From: an uncultured Clostridia bacterium
Lineage (GTDB): Bacteria; Bacillota; Clostridia; HGM11514
Direction of reading: 5' to 3'
Assembly: GCA_902478725.1 (NCBI GenBank)
Contig: CABSMD010000097.1
Coordinates: 1-8,634 of the forward strand
Length of the DNA stretch: 8,634 nt
A program made the translations under genes and the position numbers. Numbering within the stretch: position 1 is the first letter of the stretch; the number at the start of each line of letters is the position of its first letter. Below the pieces are notes generated by a model, which did not search any database, was not told where the DNA came from, and saw only the letters and a list, made by a program, of their open reading frames with translations. Shown here piece by piece: positions 1-5,604 of the stretch.

Positions 1-119
1 TTGATTTGTCTCTAAAAAATTCTGTCGTCGTGTGGCTTTCAAAGATCATTGAGAGGAGTTGCCGGCACCGCCGGGCGTCTTTCCCCAGATTAATGGAAAA
101 GCAGGATTGCAGAAACAAC
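1..119. other. Left edge, no supported gene
   Basis: I see no gene that I can support here. A frame open from base 3 to the TAA at 189-191 runs straight through the hairpin at 120-168, lacks a ribosome binding site and resembles nothing I know, so I treat it as chance. A gene entering from the left could end at TGA 2-4 or TAA 13-15; either would make the hairpin its terminator. Confidence 0.4.
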
Positions 120-168
120 TATGCCCGTAACAGGCCGTTCCATAGTGGAACGGCCTGTTACGGGCATA
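120..168 (+). terminator. Perfect 23-bp hairpin, likely terminator of the gene to the left
   Basis: Bases 120-142 are the exact reverse complement of 146-168, leaving a 3-nt loop (TAG). A T run at 176-181 follows after about seven bases, farther than in a textbook intrinsic terminator, so termination is likely but not certain. The inner 10-bp core AGGCCGTTCC/GGAACGGCCT recurs in the hairpin at 7196-7231. It lies upstream of the promoter for the GH28-like gene, so it would insulate that gene from transcription entering from the left. Confidence 0.55.
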
Positions 169-195
169 TCCGAAATTTTTTCGTACTATAACGCC

Positions 196-224
196 TTGAC
201 TTTAAACTCCGCCTTTTATAAACT
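196..224 (+). promoter_or_regulatory. Candidate sigma-A promoter for the GH28-like gene
   Basis: TTGACT at 196-201 is one base off the -35 consensus. The -10 is either TAAACT (219-224, 17-bp spacer) or the better matching TATAAA (217-222, 15-bp spacer). Transcription would start near 230, giving a leader of about 25 nt with AAAGGAG at 241-247. It sits just after the hairpin terminator, which fits a fresh transcription unit. Confidence 0.5.
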
Positions 225-256
225 GTTCAGTAATAAGAGAAAAGGAGTTGAGCGAT

Positions 257-1474
257 ATGAAGCCGCATTCCAATCCCAATGATTTTGTGGCGGAGACCGA
301 TTCACGTGCCATTCAAATGGCGATCAACGACGCGATACAAAGCGGCAGTGGCAAGGTTATAATCCCCCGCCTCAATCAACACAGCGGAAAACCAGTATGG
401 GAAATCACTGAACCGATTTTCCTTCCTTCCAATATTCATGTCGTATTGGATAACTGTCACCTTCGGCTTGCGGACGGCGTGTTCTGCAATATCTTCTGCA
501 ACAGCAACGCCTATGTCGATCCCGCCTCAGAACAGGAAAATATCGCGATTACCGGACGGGGTACGGCCATACTAGATGGCGGTAACCATAACGGCCTGAC
601 CGAAAAAACAAGTGGGAAGGATGGAATGCCGCACATTATCTACAACACCGCTCTGCTATTTTGCAACGTGAAGCATTTTACAATCGAAAATCTCCATGTA
701 CATAACCAGCGCTGGTGGGGCATGACCTTCCTATATTCCAGCATAGGGCGGATCAGTAATATCACCTTTTTTGCCCAAAATAGCGCTCCAAACCAGGACG
801 GAATAGACCTGCGTGTCGGTTGCAGCCAGATTACAATTGAGAATATCAACGGTCAGACCGGAGACGATACGGTTGCCCTCACCGCTTTATCCGGCCAGCT
901 TGAATCGATGTTTTCGATTCCTGACAGAGATACCGGTATCCATGACATTATGATTCAAAATATCCAATCGTATATATCGGGAGGGCATAACATCGTCCGT
1001 TTGCTCAATCAGGATGGCAACAAGCTCTACAACATAATGATAGATACGGTACAGGACGTTTCCTCGGGCGTACGCCCTCGTTCGGCCATCATCATCGGTG
1101 ACCCCGGATACGCCTCGGTCCGTCGTGCCGCAGAATGGGAACTCTACGGTATCACAATTCAAAATATCTATTCACGCGCTGAATATGCTGTGCGAATCGG
1201 CGGCTCGCTTTCGAATGCCTGCATTCGGAATATCCATTTGACCGATAGCTGTGCGGCCGCCATCCGGATTGCAGACACAACGGTCTCAAACCTCCTCATC
1301 GACGGTATTTTTGCTCATCCTGGTGAACCGGAAAACGCCCTCTTCGTATCCGAACGGGCAAAAGGCCGTTATGTGGCGGTAAAAAATGTGTTTCCAAACG
1401 GCAGGCAGATTACCGGCCTCGACGATTCAGTTTTTGACATCGAAAAGCAGGAGAGGGAAAGAAGCCATACATAA
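257..1474 (+). CDS. GH28-like (polygalacturonase-type) beta-helix protein, cytoplasmic
   Basis: Probable glycoside hydrolase of the GH28/pectate-lyase-3 superfamily, 405 aa. In GH28 enzymes paired aspartates hydrolyse galacturonan-type linkages by inversion. Visible features: an N-terminal start like that of this superfamily (DSRAIQMAINDAIQSG, about residues 15-30), many short N-I-x-I/V coil repeats of a right-handed beta-helix, and motifs matching GH28 sites: NQDGID (179-184; NTD motif), TGDD (201-204; DD motif), SGGH (241-244, resembling GHG) and VRIGG (312-316, resembling RIK). The Asp residues D181, D203 and D204 are the expected catalytic set. There is no signal peptide, so it should act inside the cell on imported oligosaccharides. 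ATG 257 is chosen over TTG 248 because AAAGGAG (241-247) abuts the TTG but is 9 nt from the ATG. It is a single-gene unit with its own promoter and terminator. Exact substrate is unknown; a pectate-lyase-like epimerase role is possible. Confidence 0.8.
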   Translation: MKPHSNPNDFVAETDSRAIQMAINDAIQSGSGKVIIPRLNQHSGKPVWEITEPIFLPSNIHVVLDNCHLRLADGVFCNIFCNSNAYVDPASEQENIAITGRGTAILDGGNHNGLTEKTSGKDGMPHIIYNTALLFCNVKHFTIENLHVHNQRWWGMTFLYSSIGRISNITFFAQNSAPNQDGIDLRVGCSQITIENINGQTGDDTVALTALSGQLESMFSIPDRDTGIHDIMIQNIQSYISGGHNIVRLLNQDGNKLYNIMIDTVQDVSSGVRPRSAIIIGDPGYASVRRAAEWELYGITIQNIYSRAEYAVRIGGSLSNACIRNIHLTDSCAAAIRIADTTVSNLLIDGIFAHPGEPENALFVSERAKGRYVAVKNVFPNGRQITGLDDSVFDIEKQERERSHT

Positions 1475-1492
1475 GAGAGCCTCAATCGCAAA

Positions 1493-1518
1493 AAAGCGCG
1501 CCCTGACCGGCGCGTTTT
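1493..1518. terminator. Bidirectional intrinsic terminator between convergent genes
   Basis: CGCGCC (1497-1502) pairs with GGCGCG (1509-1514) around a 6-nt loop. Six A residues lie on the left (1490-1495) and TTTT on the right (1515-1518). Read on the minus strand, the GC stem is followed by C and six T, a strong terminator for the aro operon. Read on the plus strand, the stem is extended by a G-U and A-U pairs and ends the GH28-like gene. Confidence 0.8.
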
Positions 1519-1582
1519 GCCTTTTACACTGTAGGGACCGCGAAGCGATAAAATCGATCATTTGAATCGGAGCACAGGCGCT

Positions 1583-1882
1583 TCACGACCGATCATATTT
1601 ATCGATCTTTTCGCCGATTTCCCACACGCCATCCGGGTTGTAGTCTATCTTGACATTGGAGAACACACCGCTGCCGCCCAATTCGGCGGATAGCTTCTGC
1701 GCGTGGTATACGATCCGCATCAAATGGTCAAAATCACCCTCCATCGTGGTGTCGAACGGCCCAACCACAAAATGGACGTTTTCCGATTTGATATATGCAA
1801 TCACACGGTCAACGATTTCAAACAGTTTTTGTTTATCGACCCCATTTGGCAACACCTGTAAGCTGATACTACAATTATTCAT
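1583..1882 (-). CDS. Thiamine-binding-type small protein (MTH1187/YkoF-like)
   Basis: A 99-aa protein resembling the Thiamine_BP (PF01910, formerly DUF77) family, ferredoxin-like alpha/beta proteins found as thiamine-binding subunits or free-standing proteins of poorly known role. Seen here: N-terminal strand ISLQVLPNG, helix with IVDRVIAYIKS, the family's G-P-x-x-T-x-x-E-G-D-F signature (about residues 41-51), and a second helix and strand ending in FSNVKIDY. There is no signal peptide or membrane segment. ATG 1882 is preferred to ATG 1888: the GGAGG lies directly against the latter but 6 nt before the former. The ribosome binding site is inside the 3' end of the upstream prephenate dehydratase gene, and the two frames overlap by 8 nt (1875-1882), implying translational coupling. 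Why a thiamine-type binder sits in an aromatic amino acid operon is unclear; it may bind another small ligand. Family assignment is from pattern recognition only. Confidence 0.75.
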   Translation of the reverse strand: MNNCSISLQVLPNGVDKQKLFEIVDRVIAYIKSENVHFVVGPFDTTMEGDFDHLMRIVYHAQKLSAELGGSGVFSNVKIDYNPDGVWEIGEKIDKYDRS

Positions 1883-3026
1883 CTTCATCCTCCGATCTGT
1901 AATTTCCCAAATACCGAAAATCAATCGTTTCATCCATTACCGAACAGATTGCGTTTTGGACACTTTCATCCACAAGATTCCCCTCCAGATCCACGAAAAA
2001 GTAATACTCCCAGTTCCGGTGCGGAATCGGGCGGGATTCCACCTTTAACAGATTAAGTCCGTTGATGGCAAAAAAGGACAAGATGCCGTAAAGCGACCCA
2101 CTCGTATGCGGCAGGCCGAACGCCAGGCTGATCTTGTTGTCTTCCGAGTTAGGCATGATCTGCCTGGCGATGATAATAAAACGGGTGTGGTTTTCCAAAA
2201 GATCGTTAATCCCCCGTTTTAGTATTTCCAAGCCATACGCCTTTGCACAGCGCGCGCTGCCAATTGCAGCAATGTCCCGTCTCCCACTGTCGCGCACAAA
2301 CTTGGCGCTCATAGCGGTATTCTGGTAGGGTACCTGCTTCCAGTCCGGGTACTGTTTTAAGAACTGTCCACTTTGTAAAAATCCCTGCGGATGGGAATAT
2401 ACCTCTTTCAATGATTCAATGGCCGCTCCATCGTTTCCCAGCAGGCAATGGCTGACCGCGAGCTTCTTTTCCCCGACTATGTAACAGCCGCTGTCTTTGA
2501 GCACATCATAGACCTCGTGAATTGCGCCGGTGGAAGAGTTTTCAATCGGCAAAACGCCGAAATCCGCATTTTTGCTTCTGACCGCTTCGGCAACATCGGC
2601 AAAATTCGGAAAGTGGATTCGGCAGGTATTTTCTCCAAAATACTCGCAAAGCGCCTCCTCGCCGTAAGATGCTTCCACCCCCTGATAGGCAACCACCGGG
2701 TCCGGTTTCCAAGCCGTCACACGATCGTTTTCCAGTTGGGCCAACAGAACATCCAGCTTATCGTGGCAGAGTTTGCGCTGCCCTTGCCGGCTGATCGACA
2801 TGATAAAAGTATACAGGCTCTTGCAGGCAGAAGTAAACTTCTTGTCTTTGAGCCACTCCAACCGTTTTTGGATCACTTCCTGCTCTCGCTCGGGATCGAA
2901 GACCGGCTTGCCACTCTTACTTTTAAATTCCCCTACCTGTGCCGTCAAGCCATTGCGGCGCTCAAAAAGCGCCACTAGCTCACGGTCGGTCTGGTCAATC
3001 TGATTCCTCAATTCCTGTAAATTCAT
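1875..3026 (-). CDS. pheA: Bifunctional chorismate mutase / prephenate dehydratase
   Basis: Converts chorismate to prephenate and then to phenylpyruvate, the committed route to phenylalanine. 383 aa in three parts. The AroQ mutase (about 1-90) keeps the E. coli active-site set at a constant offset: R7, R24, K35, D44, R47, E48, then S79 and Q83. The dehydratase (about 110-285) shows PIENSS (160-165), SHPQ (211-214) and HTRF (280-283). The C-terminal ACT domain (about 297-370) has ESRPIP (330-335), the Phe-binding ESRP motif, but GSLY (310-313) where GALV is usual. Feedback inhibition by Phe is therefore likely but perhaps altered. ATG 3026 is chosen because the mutase begins there with the family's usual N-terminus, a GAGGTG lies just upstream and the DAHP synthase stop codon is 1 nt away; the longer frame upstream only reads that gene out of phase. 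Second gene of the operon, overlapping the next one by 8 nt. Confidence 0.96.
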   Translation of the reverse strand: MNLQELRNQIDQTDRELVALFERRNGLTAQVGEFKSKSGKPVFDPEREQEVIQKRLEWLKDKKFTSACKSLYTFIMSISRQGQRKLCHDKLDVLLAQLENDRVTAWKPDPVVAYQGVEASYGEEALCEYFGENTCRIHFPNFADVAEAVRSKNADFGVLPIENSSTGAIHEVYDVLKDSGCYIVGEKKLAVSHCLLGNDGAAIESLKEVYSHPQGFLQSGQFLKQYPDWKQVPYQNTAMSAKFVRDSGRRDIAAIGSARCAKAYGLEILKRGINDLLENHTRFIIIARQIMPNSEDNKISLAFGLPHTSGSLYGILSFFAINGLNLLKVESRPIPHRNWEYYFFVDLEGNLVDESVQNAICSVMDETIDFRYLGNYRSEDEDE

Positions 3027-3027
3027 A

Positions 3028-4041
3028 TTACACCTCACGCGACCGGATTGCCGCGACCTGACGCAGTCTGGGAACCAATGCGTCAAAATCATCCGGCGTA
3101 ATGGACTGCTTCCCATCGCACAGTGCATTAAGCGGGTCGTTGTGCACCTCGATAATCAGGCCGTCCGCACCGGCGGCAACCGCCGCCATTGCCATCGGCT
3201 CCACCATCCAAGAAAGCCCTGTGCCGTGTGACGGATCTACCACCACCGGCAAGTGGCTAAGCCGCTTGATGGCGGGAATAGCCGAAATATCCAGCGTATT
3301 GCGTGTAAAAGTCTCGAAGGTGCGGATACCGCGCTCACACAGCACGACATTTGTGTTTCCTCCTGCCAATATATATTCGGCTGACAAAAGCAGCTCTTCA
3401 ATTGTATTGGATAACCCCCGTTTAAGCAGAACCGGCTTTTGCGTCTTGCCCAATTCCCGCAGCATTTCAAAATTCTGCATATTACGTGCGCCGACCTGAA
3501 TCATATCAACGCATTCCATGCAACGGTCAAAGTATTTCAGCGACGTCATTTCGGATACGATGGGCAATCCGGATATTTTTTTAGCTTCCAGCAAAAGCTC
3601 CAGTCCGTCATCCGCCAATCCCTGAAAAGCGTATGGAGAAGAACGTGGCTTATAGGCGCCGCCGCGCAGAAAATCAGCGCCGCTTTTTTTAACCCGTTCG
3701 GCAATTCCAACGATTTGCTCCTCACTCTCCACCGAGCAAGGGCCTGCAATCAGGGCTAGCTTTTTCCCGCCAATCTTGCGGGACAGCACATCGATAATGC
3801 TGTCCTTTGGATGGAATTTGCGGTTTGCCTTTTTATATGGCTCCTGTACCTGCATAACCCGTTCAACATTCGGATTAATTTCAATCTTTCCCTTGTCAAG
3901 CATATGAGTGTTGCCCAGAACCCCTAGTACCGTACACTCCACACCAGCATTGACCTGTATTTTCATCCCCTGCTCTTCCAAAGAATGAATGAGATTATCA
4001 ACCGCCGCTTTGGTCGCGCCGGATTTCATAATTACGATCAA
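3028..4041 (-). CDS. aroF: 3-deoxy-7-phosphoheptulonate (DAHP) synthase, type I-beta, TTG start
   Basis: Condenses phosphoenolpyruvate with erythrose 4-phosphate to DAHP, the first step of the shikimate pathway, in the cytoplasm. 337 aa, as in the Thermotoga maritima type (338 aa): an N-terminal ferredoxin-like regulatory domain (about 1-70) and a TIM barrel (about 75-330). With TTG 4041 as start the four metal ligands fall at C102, H272, E298 and D309, the same numbers as in the T. maritima enzyme. Other motifs: AGPCSVE (99-105), RGGAYKPR (126-133), GARNMQNF (184-191), LLKRG (205-209) and DPSHGTG (269-275). The TTG is supported by AAGGAG nine nt upstream and by the family N-terminus MIV; ATG 4059 has no ribosome binding site and ATG 4029 would cut the first strand. 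First gene of the operon, 1 nt before pheA. The N-terminal domain in this class usually mediates feedback inhibition by aromatic amino acids. The letter aroF follows common Firmicutes usage; aroG/aroA are also used. Confidence 0.95.
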   Translation of the reverse strand: MIVIMKSGATKAAVDNLIHSLEEQGMKIQVNAGVECTVLGVLGNTHMLDKGKIEINPNVERVMQVQEPYKKANRKFHPKDSIIDVLSRKIGGKKLALIAGPCSVESEEQIVGIAERVKKSGADFLRGGAYKPRSSPYAFQGLADDGLELLLEAKKISGLPIVSEMTSLKYFDRCMECVDMIQVGARNMQNFEMLRELGKTQKPVLLKRGLSNTIEELLLSAEYILAGGNTNVVLCERGIRTFETFTRNTLDISAIPAIKRLSHLPVVVDPSHGTGLSWMVEPMAMAAVAAGADGLIIEVHNDPLNALCDGKQSITPDDFDALVPRLRQVAAIRSREV

Positions 4042-4089
4042 GCGAATCAACTCCTTCATAAATCTTATAAAAACCAAAATATAGAAAGA

Positions 4090-4113
4090 AACGGTGACAC
4101 AAATGTCACCGTT
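4090..4113 (-). terminator. Hairpin terminator after tRNA-Asn
   Basis: AACGGTGACA (4090-4099) is the exact reverse complement of 4104-4113, with a 4-nt loop. On the minus strand it begins 7 nt after the encoded CCA of tRNA-Asn and is followed by a pyrimidine-rich tail (TTTCTTTCTATATTTT). It should end the tRNA transcript. Between it and the DAHP synthase TTG (about 48 nt) I find only a TATAAG near 4065 with no convincing -35, so how the aro operon is transcribed is open, including partial read-through. Confidence 0.7.
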
Positions 4114-4120
4114 GCATTCC

Positions 4121-4196
4121 TGGCTCCCCAAGTTGGACTCGAACCAACGACCCTGCGGTTAACAGCCGCATGCTCTACCAACTGAGCTATTGAGGA
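4121..4196 (-). tRNA. tRNA-Asn (anticodon GTT), CCA encoded
   Basis: A 76-nt cloverleaf on the minus strand. The acceptor TCCTCAA pairs with TTGGGGA (one T-G wobble), the D arm is AGCTCAGTTGGTAGAGC, the anticodon stem TGCGG/CCGCA encloses loop CTGTTAA with anticodon GTT, and the T arm is GTTGG-TTCGAGT-CCAAC. The discriminator is G followed by encoded CCA. It is complete and should be functional. It is transcribed from the promoter at 4434-4462 through a leader that carries pieces of the tRNA itself. Confidence 0.97.
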
Positions 4197-4370
4197 TCAT
4201 CTAAAACTTTCATTCTTTTCCTGCGGCTGTTAACCGCAGGGCAAGCCACATCGCCTTGAAACATTGGTCGCCCTGTTCGTTTCCACTCTCAGTTCTCCCT
4301 GTTTCGGCGGTGTCCGAAGACTCCCTTCCTCTGCCACCGGCAACGGTCGTCTTCCGACCAGTCAACATCC
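4197..4370 (-). other. 174-bp insert of unknown nature in the tRNA-Asn leader
   Basis: This stretch lies between a partial and the complete tRNA-Asn copy on the same transcript. I see no convincing gene; reading frames across it start outside and simply translate the tRNA D arm. It is rich in short stems when read on the minus strand: GGTCG/CGACC around GAAGA, TGCC/GGCA around GGT, both enclosed by GACT/AGTC, then TTCGG/CCGAA, then CCTGCGG/CCGCAGG at the end nearest the tRNA. That last stem is part of an inverted copy of the tRNA anticodon arm. It could be a structured RNA, the remains of an element that integrated at the tRNA, or a rearrangement scar. It matches no riboswitch, T-box, SRP or RNase P motif that I recognise. 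Confidence 0.4.
4222..4241 (+). repeat. Inverted copy of the tRNA-Asn anticodon arm
   Basis: The 20 bases here are identical to the anticodon arm plus GGG of tRNA-Asn but lie on the opposite strand; the tRNA copy is at 4151-4170. In the tRNA precursor the two are perfectly complementary over 20 nt, with about 51 nt between them. The copy also folds alone, as a 7-bp stem with a 7-nt loop (4220-4240). Confidence 0.85.
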
Positions 4371-4398
4371 CATACTCTACCAGCTGAGCTATTGAGGA
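4371..4398 (-). pseudogene. tRNA-Asn 5' fragment (acceptor strand plus D arm)
   Basis: 28 nt matching mature tRNA-Asn from base 1 to the start of the anticodon stem with two differences (T to C in the D loop, C to T after GAG). Similarity begins exactly at the mature 5' end and stops at ATG. No matching anticodon arm, T arm or acceptor 3' strand follows, so it cannot form a tRNA alone. With 4169-4196 it makes a direct repeat of 202-bp period. It is the first tRNA-like element after the promoter, about 30 nt from the predicted transcription start. Confidence 0.75.
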
Positions 4399-4433
4399 CT
4401 GTATGGAAGGAAAGAATCTCCACAACGCCATAT

Positions 4434-4462
4434 ATCATAACACATGATTTTGCGTTTGTCAA
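4434..4462 (-). promoter_or_regulatory. Near-consensus sigma-A promoter for tRNA-Asn
   Basis: On the minus strand TTGACA (4462-4457) and TATGAT (4439-4434) are separated by exactly 17 bp, one mismatch from full consensus, typical of stable RNA promoters. Transcription should start near 4427. It begins about 20 bp after the gpr stop codon; I see no terminator for gpr, so gpr transcripts may run into the tRNA unit. Confidence 0.85.
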
Positions 4463-4481
4463 TACCTGAAAGGAATATTTT

Positions 4482-5453
4482 TTAATTTTGAAACTGCAAA
4501 ACATCCTCATAGGTCATATCATCCTGTAAGGCAAGGTTGATCCCCGAGGCAAGCAGCTTTGACATGTCGGAGAGCATCACATCCATATCCTTTGGTGTCA
4601 CAATCAAATTTTCGTTATAAGGGGACAAAACCTGGCGGATCAGGTCATACTTCTCCTCCATCCCCTCCAGCAGCCGTACGATCTGGGACTCCTCTCCACT
4701 CTGCCGTCTGATTTCTTCTGTCAAGCGGTCAAGCGCGTCGCTTGCTATGGTAGCAGCGTCCACTACAGTGGGGATACCTACCGCAATAACGGGCACACCC
4801 AATGTTTCCTTATTTAACGCTCCACGGCGGTTGCCTACCCCTGCGCCCGGCTGTATACCAGTGTCGGCTAACTGGATTGTTGTGTTGACACGGTCCATCC
4901 TCCTGGAAGCAAGAGCGTCGATCGCAATAACCGCGCATGGCCTTACATGGCGCACCACCCCTTTTATAATCTCGTTTGTCTCAATACCAGTCAGACCCAA
5001 AACGCCCGGTGCGATGGTGCATACGCCGCACACATTTTCGTTGAACTGCTCCGGCATGTACTCCTTCAAATGGCGCGTGACCAGGATACCACCCGATACC
5101 TTAGGGCCGAGCGCGTCAGGGGTGATGTTCCAATTTCCAAGACCCACCACGAGAACGCTCTCCCCTGTCCGGGGCGTCATTTTCCGAAGCTCCTGTGCGA
5201 GGCATTCGGTTGCTTCCTTGATCAGGGCCGGGTCTCGTTTGCCGATTTCGGGCATTTCGAGTGTGATATAGTTTCCAACCGGCTTCCCAAGCGCACGTGC
5301 GCCGTTTTCATCCAGAATTTGTACCCGCGTAACAGTTACGCCGCCGTGCTGCTCATTTTCAGCCTTTACGCCGGATATTTCGCTGTCTTCCTGCGCCTTC
5401 TCCTGATACATCTCCCGCGCTTCCATCGCGAGGTCGGTTCTGATTTGAAACAT
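4482..5453 (-). CDS. gpr: Germination protease GPR (spore protease)
   Basis: Aspartic endopeptidase of family A25 that degrades the small acid-soluble DNA-binding proteins when a spore germinates. It is made in the forespore as a zymogen. 323 aa, shorter than the roughly 370 aa of Bacillus enzymes. D113 (GNWNITPDALGP, 106-117) and D179 (VIAIDAL, 175-181) sit at a constant offset of 14 from the B. megaterium catalytic pair D127/D193. IQPGAGVGNRRG and VIAVGIPTVVDA are further conserved blocks. The processing site region RTDLA starts at residue 5, leaving a propeptide of only about five residues against about fifteen in Bacillus; no upstream start with a ribosome binding site restores it. ATG 5453 follows GGAGG at a 9-nt spacing. 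Monocistronic by layout, with a possible forespore promoter at 5491-5519. Its presence says the host forms, or descends from formers of, endospores. Confidence 0.95.
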   Translation of the reverse strand: MFQIRTDLAMEAREMYQEKAQEDSEISGVKAENEQHGGVTVTRVQILDENGARALGKPVGNYITLEMPEIGKRDPALIKEATECLAQELRKMTPRTGESVLVVGLGNWNITPDALGPKVSGGILVTRHLKEYMPEQFNENVCGVCTIAPGVLGLTGIETNEIIKGVVRHVRPCAVIAIDALASRRMDRVNTTIQLADTGIQPGAGVGNRRGALNKETLGVPVIAVGIPTVVDAATIASDALDRLTEEIRRQSGEESQIVRLLEGMEEKYDLIRQVLSPYNENLIVTPKDMDVMLSDMSKLLASGINLALQDDMTYEDVLQFQN

Positions 5454-5490
5454 GTCCTGTTTCCTCCGTCCGCTTCTAATCTGATGCTTA

Positions 5491-5519
5491 TAGTATAGGC
5501 AAATTATCGGATTTCATGT
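5491..5519 (-). promoter_or_regulatory. Possible forespore sigma-G promoter of gpr
   Basis: On the minus strand ACATG (5519-5515) and TATACTA (5497-5491) are 17 bp apart. Each differs by one base from the sigma-G pattern GHATR...CATNHTA known from Bacillus, where gpr belongs to the sigma-G regulon. The match is modest; a vegetative -10 (TATACT) could be read at the same place but lacks a well-placed -35. Confidence 0.4.
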
Positions 5520-5545
5520 AAATGAAAATAAATTAAAACAAATCG

Positions 5546-5574
5546 GGAACTTTTTAGAAAAGGTTCGCGTCTAA
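5546..5574 (+). promoter_or_regulatory. Putative ECF-sigma promoter for the exported protein
   Basis: GGAAC (5546-5550) followed after 17 bp by CGTCTAA (5568-5574) resembles ECF-type promoters (GGAAC/TGAAAC near -35, CGTC near -10). No good TTGACA/TATAAT pair lies in this gap. The ribosome binding site AAGGAG is at 5591-5596. It would put the downstream gene under an envelope-stress or similar extracytoplasmic signal. Confidence 0.5.
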
Positions 5575-5604
5575 TAATTATCAAACGAAAAAGGAGAGAA
5601 GCGT

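Noticed and set aside
6..191. 61-codon open frame at the left edge
   Set aside because: It runs through the perfect hairpin at 120-168, has no ribosome binding site, and its protein shows no recognisable features.
1650..2978. Long plus-strand frames opposite pheA and the thiamine-binding gene
   Set aside because: They are shadows of the minus-strand genes, which have clear family motifs and ribosome binding sites.
1875..3128. 417-codon version of PheA starting at 3128
   Set aside because: The first 34 codons read the DAHP synthase gene out of phase; the family N-terminus and ribosome binding site place the start at 3026.
4042..4131. N-terminal extension of DAHP synthase to 4131
   Set aside because: It would run across the tRNA terminator hairpin; metal-ligand numbering and AAGGAG support TTG 4041.
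4222..4241. A second tRNA gene on the plus strand
   Set aside because: Only the anticodon arm is present; no D arm, T arm or acceptor stem flanks it.
4197..4398. Group I intron inside a tRNA-Asn gene
   Set aside because: The complete tRNA follows uninterrupted, no 3' exon matches the 5' fragment separately, and the segment is too short with no visible intron core motifs.
4210..4510. Two overlapping 73-codon minus-strand frames across the tRNA leader
   Set aside because: They translate the tRNA D arm and the promoter region, lack ribosome binding sites, and lie in a stable RNA transcript.
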